Counted from the first letter of the stretch, positions 27,626-37,544 are shown. The stretch is DNA of 61,867 nucleotides from Lachnospiraceae bacterium (GCA_017934175.1 JAGBKB010000068.1:1-61867), one strand, 5' to 3'. The notes: generated from the sequence alone by a model not told the origin. Translations and numbers: made by a program.

Positions 27626-28681
27626 ATGAAAGAGAACAGTATAAAAAAAATAATACTTTTTAGTTTTGTCAGTATATTTTTATATTGTCAAGTTATTTTC
27701 GCGATTAAGTTATTGATAAATGGAAATGAAAACATAGGTGACAATATTAAGTATATAAAAACATCTTATGATAAAGAAAAAATATATGAAATGAGTACTG
27801 AAAAGAATGAAACACTAAATTTTGACGGTAAAAATATTTATGATTTGATGAATAAAATAGAAAGAGAAGATTATTTATTTAGGCATAGTTCAATAATTGC
27901 ATCTACAAGTATAATAAATGATGAAATCAAAGTTTTTTTAAAAAGGCAAAAAAGGGTAAATATTGATAATGACATATTAAAAAATATTAAAGCAAACGAT
28001 ATTGTAAGGGTTTACAATACATATTCGGATAGCAATACTAATTTATATATCAAAGACAAAAAGTTTATAGATTTTAAATATATTGAGTCAATACCATATT
28101 GTGAAATATGGGAAAAAGATTTTCCATATAAAGATCACATATCTACAAGTAAAAATTTTAAATTGTTTCAAGATAATTATTATACAGATAGAAGTCTGCA
28201 AAGTGAATATCATTTTGGTGATTTAGTTTTTAGAAATAAAAAGAAATTATTTTTAAAATTTGAATATGCTAAAGGTAGGTATGTATATGTGAATCCATAT
28301 AGTAAAGTGGAATCTGATACACATTATATGTTTCATTATGAACCAACTGATTATGGTGATAATGTAATATATGAATGTAAATTCTTTGTACAAGATGTAG
28401 TAAGTGAATTAAATATTAATAATGATGTTACATATAATGTTTCTTATTACAAATATGATAAAAAAATAGATAAAATAAGTCCCTATAAAAATTTTGGATT
28501 AGAAATGGAAAACAAAGAGTATTCGTTAAAAAGAATAATTAATAAAAAAACTGATTTGACAAATTATTTTGGTTCATTTGGATATAAGCAAAATGCTATA
28601 CCAGTTTCATATATTTCAATAGACAATAATGGTAATGTAAATAAACTATTTTTTCATGACTTTACTTTGTTATTTAATTAA
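27626..28681 (+). CDS. Hypothetical membrane-anchored protein, 351 aa
   Basis: One N-terminal hydrophobic segment (about residues 8-30) is followed by a large extracytoplasmic region rich in Lys, Asp, Tyr and Asn. There is no lipobox and no motif that I recognise. The ribosome site is weak (AGGG a few bases upstream). It lies between the HD remnant and the truncated dtd, so it may be inserted cargo. Confidence 0.55.
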   Translation: MKENSIKKIILFSFVSIFLYCQVIFAIKLLINGNENIGDNIKYIKTSYDKEKIYEMSTEKNETLNFDGKNIYDLMNKIEREDYLFRHSSIIASTSIINDEIKVFLKRQKRVNIDNDILKNIKANDIVRVYNTYSDSNTNLYIKDKKFIDFKYIESIPYCEIWEKDFPYKDHISTSKNFKLFQDNYYTDRSLQSEYHFGDLVFRNKKKLFLKFEYAKGRYVYVNPYSKVESDTHYMFHYEPTDYGDNVIYECKFFVQDVVSELNINNDVTYNVSYYKYDKKIDKISPYKNFGLEMENKEYSLKRIINKKTDLTNYFGSFGYKQNAIPVSYISIDNNGNVNKLFFHDFTLLFN

Positions 28682-28703
28682 TTAAAGGAGTAAAAGGAGT
28701 AAT

Positions 28704-28898
28704 ATGAAGTTTGTAATTCAAAGAGTATTAAATTCATATGTAAAAGTTGAAGGAGAAACTATAGGAGCCATTGGTAAGGGCTTTATGGTTTTAATTGGTG
28801 TGTGTGAAAATGACACAAAAGAGATTGCTGATAAATTATTTAAATTTTTAGGAGTTTTGACACCAATCCCAGCAGAATATGTGGCACTTGAAAATTAA
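28704..28898 (+). pseudogene. dtd: Truncated D-aminoacyl-tRNA deacylase (dtd)
   Basis: The first 45 or so residues ([18 protein letters not shown], then [22 protein letters not shown]) are typical Dtd, which removes D-amino acids from tRNA. Normal Dtd is about 149 residues. Here the frame then runs into unrelated sequence ([13 protein letters not shown]) and stops at 64 codons, so the catalytic SQFT and NXGPVT-type motifs are missing. The ribosome site AAAGGAG is intact, so the truncated product may still be made. No full copy is in the window. Confidence 0.85.
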
Positions 28899-28971
28899 TT
28901 TTGTGGTATAATTATAGATGGTCAGAGTGAGTAGAAAAGACTGTTGAGATGTAAATATTATTGAGAAGTTT

Positions 28972-29421
28972 ATGAGTTATGATAAAGAAATAAATAAGCA
29001 TGGCAATATATTAAACAATAGTAAGTTTAAGATACTTAAAGAATTTATTGCTCATGGGAAGACAAGTACATTTAAGCATAGTATAAATGTTGTTAAGTGT
29101 GGACTTGGCATAATTGATAAGTTTAATCTAAAAGTAAATAGGGATGAATTTATAAAATCAGCACTTTTACATGATTTGTATTTTTATGATTGGCATAAGA
29201 CACCGAAAGGAAAAGGATTACACGGATTTACTCATGCAAAAGATGCAGCAGAAAATGCAAAAAAAATATTTAATATAAATGACAATGAATATTCAAATAT
29301 TTTGTCTCATATGTGGCCATTAAACATTACTAAAATACCAAAAACCAAAGAAGGGGTTATCATTTGTATAGCCGATAAGATATGTTCCATTAAAGAAACA
29401 CTTAGAATAGTTAACAATTAA
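28972..29421 (+). CDS. HD-domain phosphohydrolase
   Basis: 149 residues. The HD-type metal ligands are present: FKHSINVVKCG (His), SALLHDLYFYDWH (His-Asp) and ICIADKICSIKE (Asp). Such small HD proteins are predicted phosphohydrolases acting on nucleotides or phosphoesters. The substrate is unknown. A TGTGGTATAAT extended -10 at about 28900-28910 could drive it. A dead relative lies at 27394-27613. Confidence 0.8.
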   Translation: MSYDKEINKHGNILNNSKFKILKEFIAHGKTSTFKHSINVVKCGLGIIDKFNLKVNRDEFIKSALLHDLYFYDWHKTPKGKGLHGFTHAKDAAENAKKIFNINDNEYSNILSHMWPLNITKIPKTKEGVIICIADKICSIKETLRIVNN

Positions 29422-29450
29422 AATATTGTTTCAATGAGAGGAATTAGATT

Positions 29451-30575
29451 ATGAAAAAATGTGTAACTAAATTATTGATATTTGCTTTGATGCTTTCAAC
29501 ATTTGCTTGTAAACCAGTAGCGACAAGTGAAAGCAAAAGTGGTAGGCATGAAGTTGTGGACCTTATGGGAAGAAAAGTACAGGTCTATGATGAACCAAAA
29601 CATATAGCCGCAATTACAGGACCAACTTATGAGATGGTGTTTATGCTTGGTTTTGCTGATAAAGTTGCTATGGTAAAAAGTGGACACACAAAAAATTATC
29701 CTGCAGCACTTCTTACCAATCCTAATCTTGCAAATCTAAATGGCATAGCAGCAAATCCAAGTTCATCAGTAAACATAGAAGATTATCTAAAAAACGATAT
29801 AGATTTAGTTTTGTATTATGATAATGAGATAGAAATGAAGAAGTTTGATGCCATAGATATGCCAGCAATTTGTGTTTCTAAAAATACAGGTCTTGTAGAT
29901 ACATTTGAAGAGATAGAAAAATTAAGTGTAGATGAATATATAGAAGTACTAACTCATCCTGTATTTATACTTGCTAAAGCACTTGGTACTGATGTGGCAA
30001 AAGAAAAATATGAGAAATGGAAAAAGTATTGTAGTGAAAAGATTTATTATATATATGATAAGACAAAAGATTTAAAAGAAAGTGATAGACAAAAAGTTTA
30101 TTGGGGAAATACTTGGGGAGAAGACATAAGAACTTCATACCCAAGAAAAAATAGATATTATGAAGTTAAACTTGCAGGTGGCACACTTATAGGAACAGAT
30201 GAAAACTTAAACTTTCCAGAAATTACTGCAGAACAATTATTTGACTGGGACCCTGATGTAATATTTGTAGATAATCATGGTGGAAGACCAGACCTTGTTA
30301 TAAAAAGTATGATGAAAGAAAATTCAAAATGGTCAAGTATAAAAGCAGTAAAAGAAAATAATTTGCACCGAGTACCTGCTGGAATATTCTTTATGGATAA
30401 AGGAACAACTACAACATTACTTACAATGTGGATGGCAAAAACTTTACATCCTGAAATCTTTACTGATTTAGATATGCTGGAAGAGGTTAAGTATTATTTT
30501 AAAGAGTTTTATGACTATGAATTATCAGATGAAAATGCTCAAAATGTTTTAAATGGCTGGTATAAGAGTGCATAA
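29451..30575 (+). CDS. Iron/cobalamin-type ABC transporter substrate-binding lipoprotein
   Basis: 374 residues of the periplasmic-binding family PF01497 (FepB/BtuF-like). A lipoprotein signal peptide ends at LSTFAC. The mature part opens with VVDLMGRKVQVYDEPKHIAAITGPTYE, typical of this class, and later shows WDPDVIFVDNHGG. It should capture an iron-siderophore, haem or corrinoid complex outside the cell and deliver it to the permease encoded next. The downstream permease gene overlaps it by 8-23 bp. The exact ligand cannot be read from sequence. Confidence 0.88.
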   Translation: MKKCVTKLLIFALMLSTFACKPVATSESKSGRHEVVDLMGRKVQVYDEPKHIAAITGPTYEMVFMLGFADKVAMVKSGHTKNYPAALLTNPNLANLNGIAANPSSSVNIEDYLKNDIDLVLYYDNEIEMKKFDAIDMPAICVSKNTGLVDTFEEIEKLSVDEYIEVLTHPVFILAKALGTDVAKEKYEKWKKYCSEKIYYIYDKTKDLKESDRQKVYWGNTWGEDIRTSYPRKNRYYEVKLAGGTLIGTDENLNFPEITAEQLFDWDPDVIFVDNHGGRPDLVIKSMMKENSKWSSIKAVKENNLHRVPAGIFFMDKGTTTTLLTMWMAKTLHPEIFTDLDMLEEVKYYFKEFYDYELSDENAQNVLNGWYKSA

Positions 30576-31587
30576 AAAAGAATCAAAAGTAAAATGGATA
30601 ATCATAATTGTAGCACCATTTATAGCATTCTTTGTGTCTTTATTTCTTGGAAGATATACTGTAAAGGTAGAAGAGATATTTAGAATACTTAGCAATTATT
30701 TTTTTAATATTGGTTTTGAAAAAACTTGGACAGATTCGGCAGCAAAAGTTATAATTGAAGTAAGATTTCCAAGAGCAGTTATGGCAGCACTTATTGGTGC
30801 AGGACTTTCAATTTCTGGTGCAGCATATCAAGGAATGTTTCATAATCCACTTGTGAGTCCATTTATTCTTGGAGTTTCTGCTGGTGCAAGTTTTGGTGCA
30901 GCACTTGGTATAATACTTGGAGTGCCATATGTATACATTCAGATTTTGTCATTTGCTTTTGGCATTGTCGCAGTGCTTATAACATTTTTTTTATCGCATA
31001 TATATAAGTCAACACCTGTTCTTATGCTTGTTCTTGCAGGAACAGTTGTATCGGCATTTTTTCAGGCATTACTTTCTATCGTAAAATTTACAGCAGATGG
31101 AGATGAAAAACTGCCTGCTATAACATTTTGGCTTATGGGAAGTCTTGGCAGTGTGAGTCTGCAAGACTTGACACTTTCTATAATACCAATAGTGATTTCT
31201 ATTATAGGACTTATCGTTATAAGATGGAGAATAAATGTTTTATCACTTGGTGATAGAGAAGCAAAATCACTTGGTATACATACAGAAAGAATAAAGGCAG
31301 TGATAATAATTTTTTCAACTGTGATAACAGCGACAGCAGTTTCAGTGTGTGGAATCATTGGTTGGGTTGGACAAGTCATACCGCATTTTTGTAGAATGCT
31401 GGTGGGACCAGACCATAAAAAATTACTTCCTGCTACAGTATTTGTAGGTGCTACATATATAATAATAGTTGACAATCTGTGCAGAACTCTTGCAGCGACA
31501 GAGATACCTATAGGTATACTTACAGCAATTATTGGCGCACCTATATTTGCATATCTCCTTAGAAAGACAAAGGGAGGTTGGAACTAA
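30553..31587 (+). CDS. FecCD-family ABC transporter permease
   Basis: 344 residues with nine to ten membrane helices and the signature VRFPRAVMAALIGAGLSISGAAYQGMFHNPLVSPFILGVSAGA (shortened here as the PRAVMA...LVSP core), plus IGWVGQVIPHFCRMLVGPDH. It forms the membrane channel for the binding protein upstream. The first ATG (30553) overlaps the previous gene by 23 bp; a GTG at 30568 is an alternative giving VHKKESKVKW. It ends in a TAATG overlap with the ATPase gene. Confidence 0.9.
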   Translation: MAGIRVHKKESKVKWIIIIVAPFIAFFVSLFLGRYTVKVEEIFRILSNYFFNIGFEKTWTDSAAKVIIEVRFPRAVMAALIGAGLSISGAAYQGMFHNPLVSPFILGVSAGASFGAALGIILGVPYVYIQILSFAFGIVAVLITFFLSHIYKSTPVLMLVLAGTVVSAFFQALLSIVKFTADGDEKLPAITFWLMGSLGSVSLQDLTLSIIPIVISIIGLIVIRWRINVLSLGDREAKSLGIHTERIKAVIIIFSTVITATAVSVCGIIGWVGQVIPHFCRMLVGPDHKKLLPATVFVGATYIIIVDNLCRTLAATEIPIGILTAIIGAPIFAYLLRKTKGGWN

Positions 31588-32372
31588 TGAATAAAATACT
31601 TGAAATTAAAAATGCAACATTTTCATATGATGGAAATAAAAATATATGGCAGGACATAAATATAGATGTGAGTGATGGTGACAACATTTGCATACTTGGT
31701 GCAAATGGATGTGGAAAGACTACACTTTTTAATTGCATAACGAGAAATGCAAATCTAACAAGTGGAACAATACTTTTAAATGGTAAAAACATAAATGAAT
31801 ATACGATAACAGAACTCGCGCGAAAGATAGGGATAGTGTATCAAGACCATACAGTGACATTTCCATATAAATCTTTGGAAGTAGTAAAAATGGGTAGAAC
31901 ACCATACCTTAAAGTATTTGAGACACCAGGGAAAAATGATGAAGATATTGCTTATGGCATAATGAAGGACCTTGGAATAGAAAACTTGGCAGATACAAGT
32001 TATTCAAAAATATCTGGAGGACAAAGGCAACTCGTTCTTATTGCAAGGACACTTTGTCAAAGTCCTGAGATTATACTTTTTGATGAACCTACTTCGCATC
32101 TTGATTTTAAAAATCAAGCCATAGTTATGAAAACTATAAGACAACTTGCAGAAAAAGGAATCACAACTATTATGACAAGTCATTATCCATCGCATGCATA
32201 TAAGACAAGTAATAGAGTAATTCTTATGGGTAATAAAAAAATAATAGCAGATGGTTCGCCAAAGGATGTGATGACAGAAAAATTTTTACAAGAAACTTAT
32301 GGAGTAAAAATTAAAATAAATAAAACAGATGAAGAACAGTGCTTTATAGATATTGATTTTAGAGACATTTAA
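31587..32372 (+). CDS. ABC transporter ATPase (FecE/BtuD-like)
   Basis: 261 residues. Walker A is GANGCGKTT, the signature is SGGQRQL, Walker B is ILFDEPTSHLD and the switch His is in TSHYPSH. It powers the importer with the two preceding genes. I start at the ATG at 31587, which overlaps the permease stop (TAATG) and has GGGAGG nine bases upstream; a TTG nine bases earlier is the longer alternative. Confidence 0.92.
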   Translation: MNKILEIKNATFSYDGNKNIWQDINIDVSDGDNICILGANGCGKTTLFNCITRNANLTSGTILLNGKNINEYTITELARKIGIVYQDHTVTFPYKSLEVVKMGRTPYLKVFETPGKNDEDIAYGIMKDLGIENLADTSYSKISGGQRQLVLIARTLCQSPEIILFDEPTSHLDFKNQAIVMKTIRQLAEKGITTIMTSHYPSHAYKTSNRVILMGNKKIIADGSPKDVMTEKFLQETYGVKIKINKTDEEQCFIDIDFRDI

Positions 32373-32374
32373 TT

Positions 32375-32428
32375 GCGGGCACCTCGAAAAAGTACCAAAA
32401 AACTACTTTTTCGAGTTGAGGTGCCCGC
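32375..32428. repeat. Hairpin element after the iron-type operon
   Basis: Arms GCGGGCACCTC/GAGGTGCCCGC with an inner stem CGAAAAAGTA/TACTTTTTCG. It starts 2 bp after the ATPase stop codon and may act as an RNA stabiliser or terminator. The GC-rich outer arms stand out from the AT-rich surroundings. Confidence 0.75.
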
Positions 32429-32429
32429 T

Positions 32430-32494
32430 GGAACCTCTAAAAGTTCGCACTTTTGAAAAATAAGTTTTTCAAGTGCTCACTTTTTAGATGTTCC
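32430..32494. repeat. Second hairpin element (MITE-like inverted repeat)
   Basis: An imperfect inverted repeat of about 30-bp arms, with ends GGAACCTCTAAAAG and CTTTTTAGATGTTCC. It directly abuts the previous hairpin. One arm is repeated at 849-880, which suggests a dispersed element, though only two occurrences are visible here. Confidence 0.6.
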
Positions 32495-32533
32495 CTAAAT
32501 ATTAAAAATATAAAAATGTCATAGGAGGCAATT

Positions 32534-33337
32534 ATGAAAAAAAATTTATTGAAGGTAATGCTTGCAACAGTTTTTGCATTTGCATTTTTAACAGCATGTA
32601 GTAAGACAGCAACTAATGAGACAACTGCAGTAGAGACAAAAGTTGAAGAAACCAAAGTAGAAGAGACAACACAAAAGGAGACAAAGTATAAAGATACTTT
32701 ACTTCCATTTGACCAATTAGTTCAGGGTAAGAAATTATTATTTTTACAGAACACACTTATCTATTCAAGAGATGGCTTTTACAAAGAAGATACAGCACCA
32801 AAGACTGAAAAGATTGATTATAAGGGAACAGAAGTTGATGCTTATGCTATGAACAACACAACAAAATTATTGTTAAATGGTGTAGGGGCCAATTTAAAAG
32901 TTGTAACTACTGAAGGCAACACTATATCTATGTCAGGAGAAGATTTTGATGGACTCTATGTAATACTTGGAGATGTGACAAGTGGAAATGCACCAACACT
33001 TTACAATCCAAAGACCACTTCAGAAGTATTAAATTTTAGATATGCTATTACTGATACAAATGAAGTAATATATAGCATAGTTAGTGAAGAAGAAAAAAAT
33101 ATACAAGAATTATTAAGTGAAGTAGGTTGGGATACAAGTAATACTTATAGACTTATGGCGACAGATTATTTCTATGTGCCAGTAGAACCTGAAATAGCAA
33201 AAACTGGAACTCTTCTTGGTGCTCTTTCTGGTGCTATAAATGCAAATCTTCCAGACATAAAAGTTATGAAGAGTGGAAAAATTAATGATATAATGTATAT
33301 AGAAGAACTTACAAATGTAGAGAAGCCAGCAAATTAA
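32534..33337 (+). CDS. Lipoprotein of unknown function, 267 aa
   Basis: The lipoprotein signal (FAFLTAC) is followed by an acidic Thr/Glu stalk (ETTAVETKVEETKVEETTQK) and a roughly 220-residue soluble domain that I do not recognise. GGAGG lies 6 bp before the ATG. It follows the importer operon but is separated from it by the two hairpins. A link to iron uptake is possible but unsupported. Confidence 0.6.
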   Translation: MKKNLLKVMLATVFAFAFLTACSKTATNETTAVETKVEETKVEETTQKETKYKDTLLPFDQLVQGKKLLFLQNTLIYSRDGFYKEDTAPKTEKIDYKGTEVDAYAMNNTTKLLLNGVGANLKVVTTEGNTISMSGEDFDGLYVILGDVTSGNAPTLYNPKTTSEVLNFRYAITDTNEVIYSIVSEEEKNIQELLSEVGWDTSNTYRLMATDYFYVPVEPEIAKTGTLLGALSGAINANLPDIKVMKSGKINDIMYIEELTNVEKPAN

Positions 33338-33373
33338 CAATGCCATATATTAGATACGTGATAGGAGAATGAA

Positions 33374-34396
33374 ATGGAAAATGAAAATATTGTAGAAAAT
33401 GAATTAAATAAAGAGAATGTCTCAGATTCTATAGAGCAAAATCAAAATGACACAAGAGAAAAGGAACTTTTGGAACTAAAAAAAAGTATCAATACACTTA
33501 AAGGGAAACTTACAACACTTGAGTCAAAAAAGAAAGATATAGAGAAAGAGGCATCAGATTTGATTGCAACTACGATATACCAAAAGAAAATGAATCTTGA
33601 AAGGTCTTGTGATGAGATTATAAAAGAGGCTGAACAAAGACTTAAAGTTGTAGAAAAAGAAAAGGCTGATGAGCGAAAAAAGAATATAAATAATCTTATA
33701 GAACACAACACAAGAAATATAAAAGAAAATAATGTTTATCTTTTAAATGAGATAAAAAGAATATTAAAAGAAAATAATTTACCAAGTTTTATTAACTCAA
33801 GTATATATATGAGTTTATGGTATCCAACGACAATTAGTGAGATGGTTGGAAGTGTGATAGGAATACTTGTAGCAATACTTATTCCAACCATACTTGCTTT
33901 TGGAATATTTAGAGACCAAATATTTAAAGTATTTTCAAATGGGATATTTAGGTGGATTATTATAATTTTCATTTATTTCTTATCACTTTTCATAATAGGA
34001 CTTATATGGCTTTTAGTTGACAAAATGACAAAGAAAAATATGGATGTGCTAAATGAAATCAAAGAACTTCGAAAAAATATTGCTGACAATAAAAATGAAA
34101 TAAAAAAAATAACTGATGAAACTACTAAAGGTGCTACGGATGATAAGTTTGATTATACAAAACTTGATAGAGAAATAGAGGCGGGAAAGATAGAAGTAGA
34201 AAATCATAGAAATAAAAAGAAAGAAGCACTTGAACATTTTGTAAATGTTACACAGGATGAGATAACTAAAAAAGTTGGAGAAGAGGCAAGAAAAGGAATA
34301 AGTGCAGTAGATAAAGAAATAGAGAGTGTGAAAAAAGAACTTACAGATTTTCAAAAGAAGCACGACACACTAAAGATAAATATAGCAGAGGGATAA
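33374..34396 (+). CDS. Coiled-coil membrane protein, 340 aa
   Basis: A Lys/Glu-rich coiled coil (about residues 25-135) is followed by two adjacent membrane helices (about 160-220) and a second coiled coil to the end. Both coils should lie in the cytoplasm. The family is unknown. It ends just before the beheaded helicase gene, and the coding of the two joins without any spacer, which suggests that the junction was made by a deletion. Confidence 0.6.
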   Translation: MENENIVENELNKENVSDSIEQNQNDTREKELLELKKSINTLKGKLTTLESKKKDIEKEASDLIATTIYQKKMNLERSCDEIIKEAEQRLKVVEKEKADERKKNINNLIEHNTRNIKENNVYLLNEIKRILKENNLPSFINSSIYMSLWYPTTISEMVGSVIGILVAILIPTILAFGIFRDQIFKVFSNGIFRWIIIIFIYFLSLFIIGLIWLLVDKMTKKNMDVLNEIKELRKNIADNKNEIKKITDETTKGATDDKFDYTKLDREIEAGKIEVENHRNKKKEALEHFVNVTQDEITKKVGEEARKGISAVDKEIESVKKELTDFQKKHDTLKINIAEG

Positions 34397-36785
34397 CGTA
34401 CATATATTTAAAAAGTGGCGAGATGATGGCACTACATTTACCGATAAAGATGTTCATAGAGTTTTAGAGAGAAAAGGTTTTAAGGCACTTAAGACAAAAG
34501 ACGGAAAGAAGACAGAGTTTTTTGATTGCAAACTTGATGATGTTAAAGCTTCAATTCTAGCTGTCAAAGAACGAACAGAGAACGAGGAAAATCGTACAGA
34601 AAACTTTAAGATGAGAGTTGAGCAAAAAGAGGCTGTCAGGAAAACTAAATCTTATTTTGATTCTATAAAAAGAGAAAATAAAAAAGCAACTCCAAAGTTT
34701 TTATGGAATGCTAAAATGAGATTTGGTAAAACATTTACCACATACCAATTAGCAAAAGCGATGGACTTATCAAAAGTTTTAATATTGACATTTAAGCCTG
34801 CGGTTAAACAAGCTTGGAGAGATGATTTGTTACATCACATAGATTTTGAAGGTTGGCAGTTTATATCAAACGACAAAAAAGACCCAACACTTGGAACTAT
34901 TGATGAACAATATGAAAAATATAAAAAGAAATGTAAAGAAGATAAGACAGAGTATCCTTTAGTTTGTTTTGGTTCATTTCAAGATTTTTTAGGTATAGAT
35001 AGCGAAACTGGTGGCATAAAATCTAAAAATAAATGGGTGCACGAGACAAATTGGGATTTAGTTGTATTTGACGAGTATCATTTTGGTGCTTGGAAAGATA
35101 AAGCAAAAGACTTATTTGCATTTGACGAAGATGAAATAGATGATGAAGATATAGATGCAAAAAAAGATGAAGCTGCAGCCTATGATGAGACTTGCTTACC
35201 TATAACTACAGATTATTATTTATTTTTATCTGGAACCCCATTTAAAGCACTTAACAATGGAGAGTTTATAGAAGAACAAATATTTTCTTGGACTTATAGC
35301 GATGAGCAAAATGCAAAAGAGAGTTGGGAAGGCCCAGACAATCCATATGCAGCATTACCAAGAATGATTATGCTTACATATAAAGTGCCTGATGAGATTG
35401 AGAAAATTGCTAAAGGTGGTGAGTTTAACGAATTTGATTTGAATGTATTTTTTTCTACTACTGGTAAAGGCGAAAGCGCAGAGTTTACATATAAAGAATA
35501 TGTGCAGAAGTGGCTTGACTTAATAAGGGGTGACTATAAAGAACAAAGAGTGGATTTGTTAAAACAAAATGCAGATAAGCCACCTATGCCATTTTCAGAT
35601 ATGAGACTTTTAAATAATTTGACACATACACTTTGGTTTATGCAGACAGTAGACGCATGTTTTGCTATGAGAAATTTGCTTCAAGAAAAACAAAATGTAT
35701 TTTATCATGATTATAAAGTTATAGTTGTTGCTGGTAAAAATGGTGGGGTAGGACTTGATGCGCTTGATTATTTTGAATCAGAGATGGGAAATCCCCTTGA
35801 AACAAAAACTATAACTTTAACTTGTGGAAAACTAACTACTGGTGTCACAATAAAACCTTGGACTGGTATACTTATGCTTAGAAATTTGAAATCACCAGAA
35901 ACTTATTTCCAATCAGCATTTAGAGTTCAAAGCCCATGGACAATAAAAACTGATGATGGAAAAACGGAGATAATTAAAAAAGAATGTTATATATTTGACT
36001 TTGCAATTAATAGAGCACTTAGACAAGTGTCAGACTATAGTATCAAACTTAGTAGCGATGCAAATAAAAGTCCAGAAGTTAAAGTTGGTGAATTTATAAA
36101 TTTCTTACCAGTCCTTGCTTATGACGGATATGGTATGAAGCAAATCAATTCATCTGAAATACTTGATATAACTACATCAGGAACTACGGCGACATTACTT
36201 GCAAAAAGATGGCAGTCTGCAATGCTTGTAGATGTGACAAATGATGTGCTAAAAAGACTTATGGCAAATGAAGATGCTATGAAGGCACTTATGAATATAG
36301 AAGGATTTAGAAGTTTAAATGATGATATAAAAACAATTATAAATAAGTCAGAGCATGTAAAAGAAGCAAAACGAAATAACGAAAAATTAACTGAGAAAGA
36401 AAAGAAAGTATTAACTGAAGAAGAAAAAGAATTTAAAACTAAAAGAAAAGAGATTCAAGAAAAATTAATTAAGTTTGCTACAAGAATACCTATATTTATG
36501 TTCTTGACTGATTTTAGAGAAGAAACACTTAAAGATGTAATAACTAAACTTGAGCCAGATTTATTTAAGAGAGTGACAGGACTTTTGGTTAAAGATTTTG
36601 AACTTCTCGTATCGCTCGGATTATTTAAAGAAGGTATAATGAATGAAGCAGTATATAAATTTAGAAGATATGAAGACTCAAGTCTTGTCTACACTGGTAT
36701 AGATAGACATATAGATGAAAAGGTGGGATTATATTCTACAGTGCTGACAAGGAAAGAGTATGAGACAATAGTTAATCAAGGGTAA
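34386..36785 (+). pseudogene. DEAD/DEAH helicase-nuclease gene lacking its N-terminal part
   Basis: The frame is open from 34386 but has no start codon before the ATG at 34611. The upstream part still encodes recognisable family sequence (RDDGTTFTDKDVHRVLERKG, then LDDVKASILAVKERTENEENR). As I remember the family, relatives carry a GIY-YIG/T5orf172 nuclease before this point, and here it is gone. Downstream helicase motifs are complete: AKMRFGKT (Walker A), VVFDEYHFG (motif II) and LFLSGTPF (motif III), then TCGKLTTGVTI and a late Arg-rich FRVQSP region. A product from 34611 (724 residues) could keep ATPase activity. The front probably was lost when the coiled-coil gene was joined to it. Confidence 0.7.
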
Positions 36786-36794
36786 ATATGAAAA

Positions 36795-36818
36795 GGCCGC
36801 CCTCACAGGTGGCTTTTT
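36795..36818 (+). terminator. Terminator after the helicase
   Basis: Stem GGCCGCC/GGTGGC (with one G-T) and a TTTTT run. Confidence 0.7.
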
Positions 36819-36856
36819 ATTGTAAAGACTCGACTTTATCTGTTCGATATACGAAA

Positions 36857-36892
36857 TTGACAAATCCTATTAAATAGGATATAATACAATAT
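36857..36892 (+). promoter_or_regulatory. Leaderless promoter and operator of the HigBA-like pair
   Basis: TTGACA (36857-36862), 17 bp and TATAAT (36880-36885), with the ATG seven bases later, at the predicted transcription start. The spacer holds an inverted repeat, ATCCTATT-A-AATAGGAT (36864-36880), placed so that a bound repressor would block the promoter. Confidence 0.85.
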
Positions 36893-37240
36893 ATGTTTAG
36901 CGAGTTTGTGCAAACAAAAATATTTACAAAAAAATGGGATACATTAGGTTACAATGATGATGATTTAAGACTCTTAGAAATTGATTTGTTAGAAAAAGGT
37001 GATAAGTATCCTGTTATCAAAGGAACTGGCGGATTAAGAAAATGTAGGTTGAAATTACAAAATAAAGGGAAAAGTGGTGGCAGCAGAGTTTTATTTGTGA
37101 ATTTTGTTAAACTCGAAACTATATATTTGATAATGGTGTATAGTAAAAATGAGCAAGAAGATATTTCAGAAGAAGATAAAAAAGATTTTAAGAAGTTAAT
37201 TATTGAATTAGAAGAAGAGGTAAAGAAAAATCATGAGTAA
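36893..37240 (+). CDS. RelE/HigB-family toxin
   Basis: 115 residues of the RelE/ParE superfamily in the toxin-first arrangement. The conserved core GLRKCRLKLQNKGKSGGSRVLFV supplies the basic residues expected for mRNA cleavage on the ribosome, followed by an IYLIMVYSKNEQEDI strand and a Lys-rich C-terminal helix. No ribosome site is present; translation is predicted from a leaderless mRNA. It overlaps the antitoxin gene by 8 bp. Confidence 0.82.
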   Translation: MFSEFVQTKIFTKKWDTLGYNDDDLRLLEIDLLEKGDKYPVIKGTGGLRKCRLKLQNKGKSGGSRVLFVNFVKLETIYLIMVYSKNEQEDISEEDKKDFKKLIIELEEEVKKNHE

Positions 37241-37544
37241 GATGGGTGAAGAAATAAAACAAGGGCTTAGAGAAGCAATTGAAGATGCAAAAAAACATAA
37301 TTTAAAAAGGAACTATATTTATATTGAGCCAGTAAAAAAATATACACCTAAAGAAGTTAAACAAATTCGTAATAAAGTTGGATTAACACAAAAACTATTT
37401 GCGAGTTTCTTAGGGGTTTCTAATAAGACTATAGAGGCATGGGAAGAAGGTATAAATACACCATCTGGTGCTGCAAGTAGAATGCTAACTATAATTGAAA
37501 AAGATAAAAATGCACTAAAGAATTATCCATTTGTTATTGCATAG
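37233..37544 (+). CDS. HigA-like XRE antitoxin
   Basis: 103 residues with a helix-turn-helix near residues 45-85 (KQIRNKVGLTQKLFASFLGV, then SNKTIEAWEEG). It should neutralise the toxin encoded just upstream and repress the operon by binding the inverted repeat in the promoter. It overlaps the toxin gene by 8 bp. Confidence 0.85.
   Translation: MSKMGEEIKQGLREAIEDAKKHNLKRNYIYIEPVKKYTPKEVKQIRNKVGLTQKLFASFLGVSNKTIEAWEEGINTPSGAASRMLTIIEKDKNALKNYPFVIA

Noticed and set aside
28704-28898. A frameshifted but otherwise complete dtd
   Set aside because: No continuation of Dtd was seen in any frame downstream; the following DNA leads into the HD gene.
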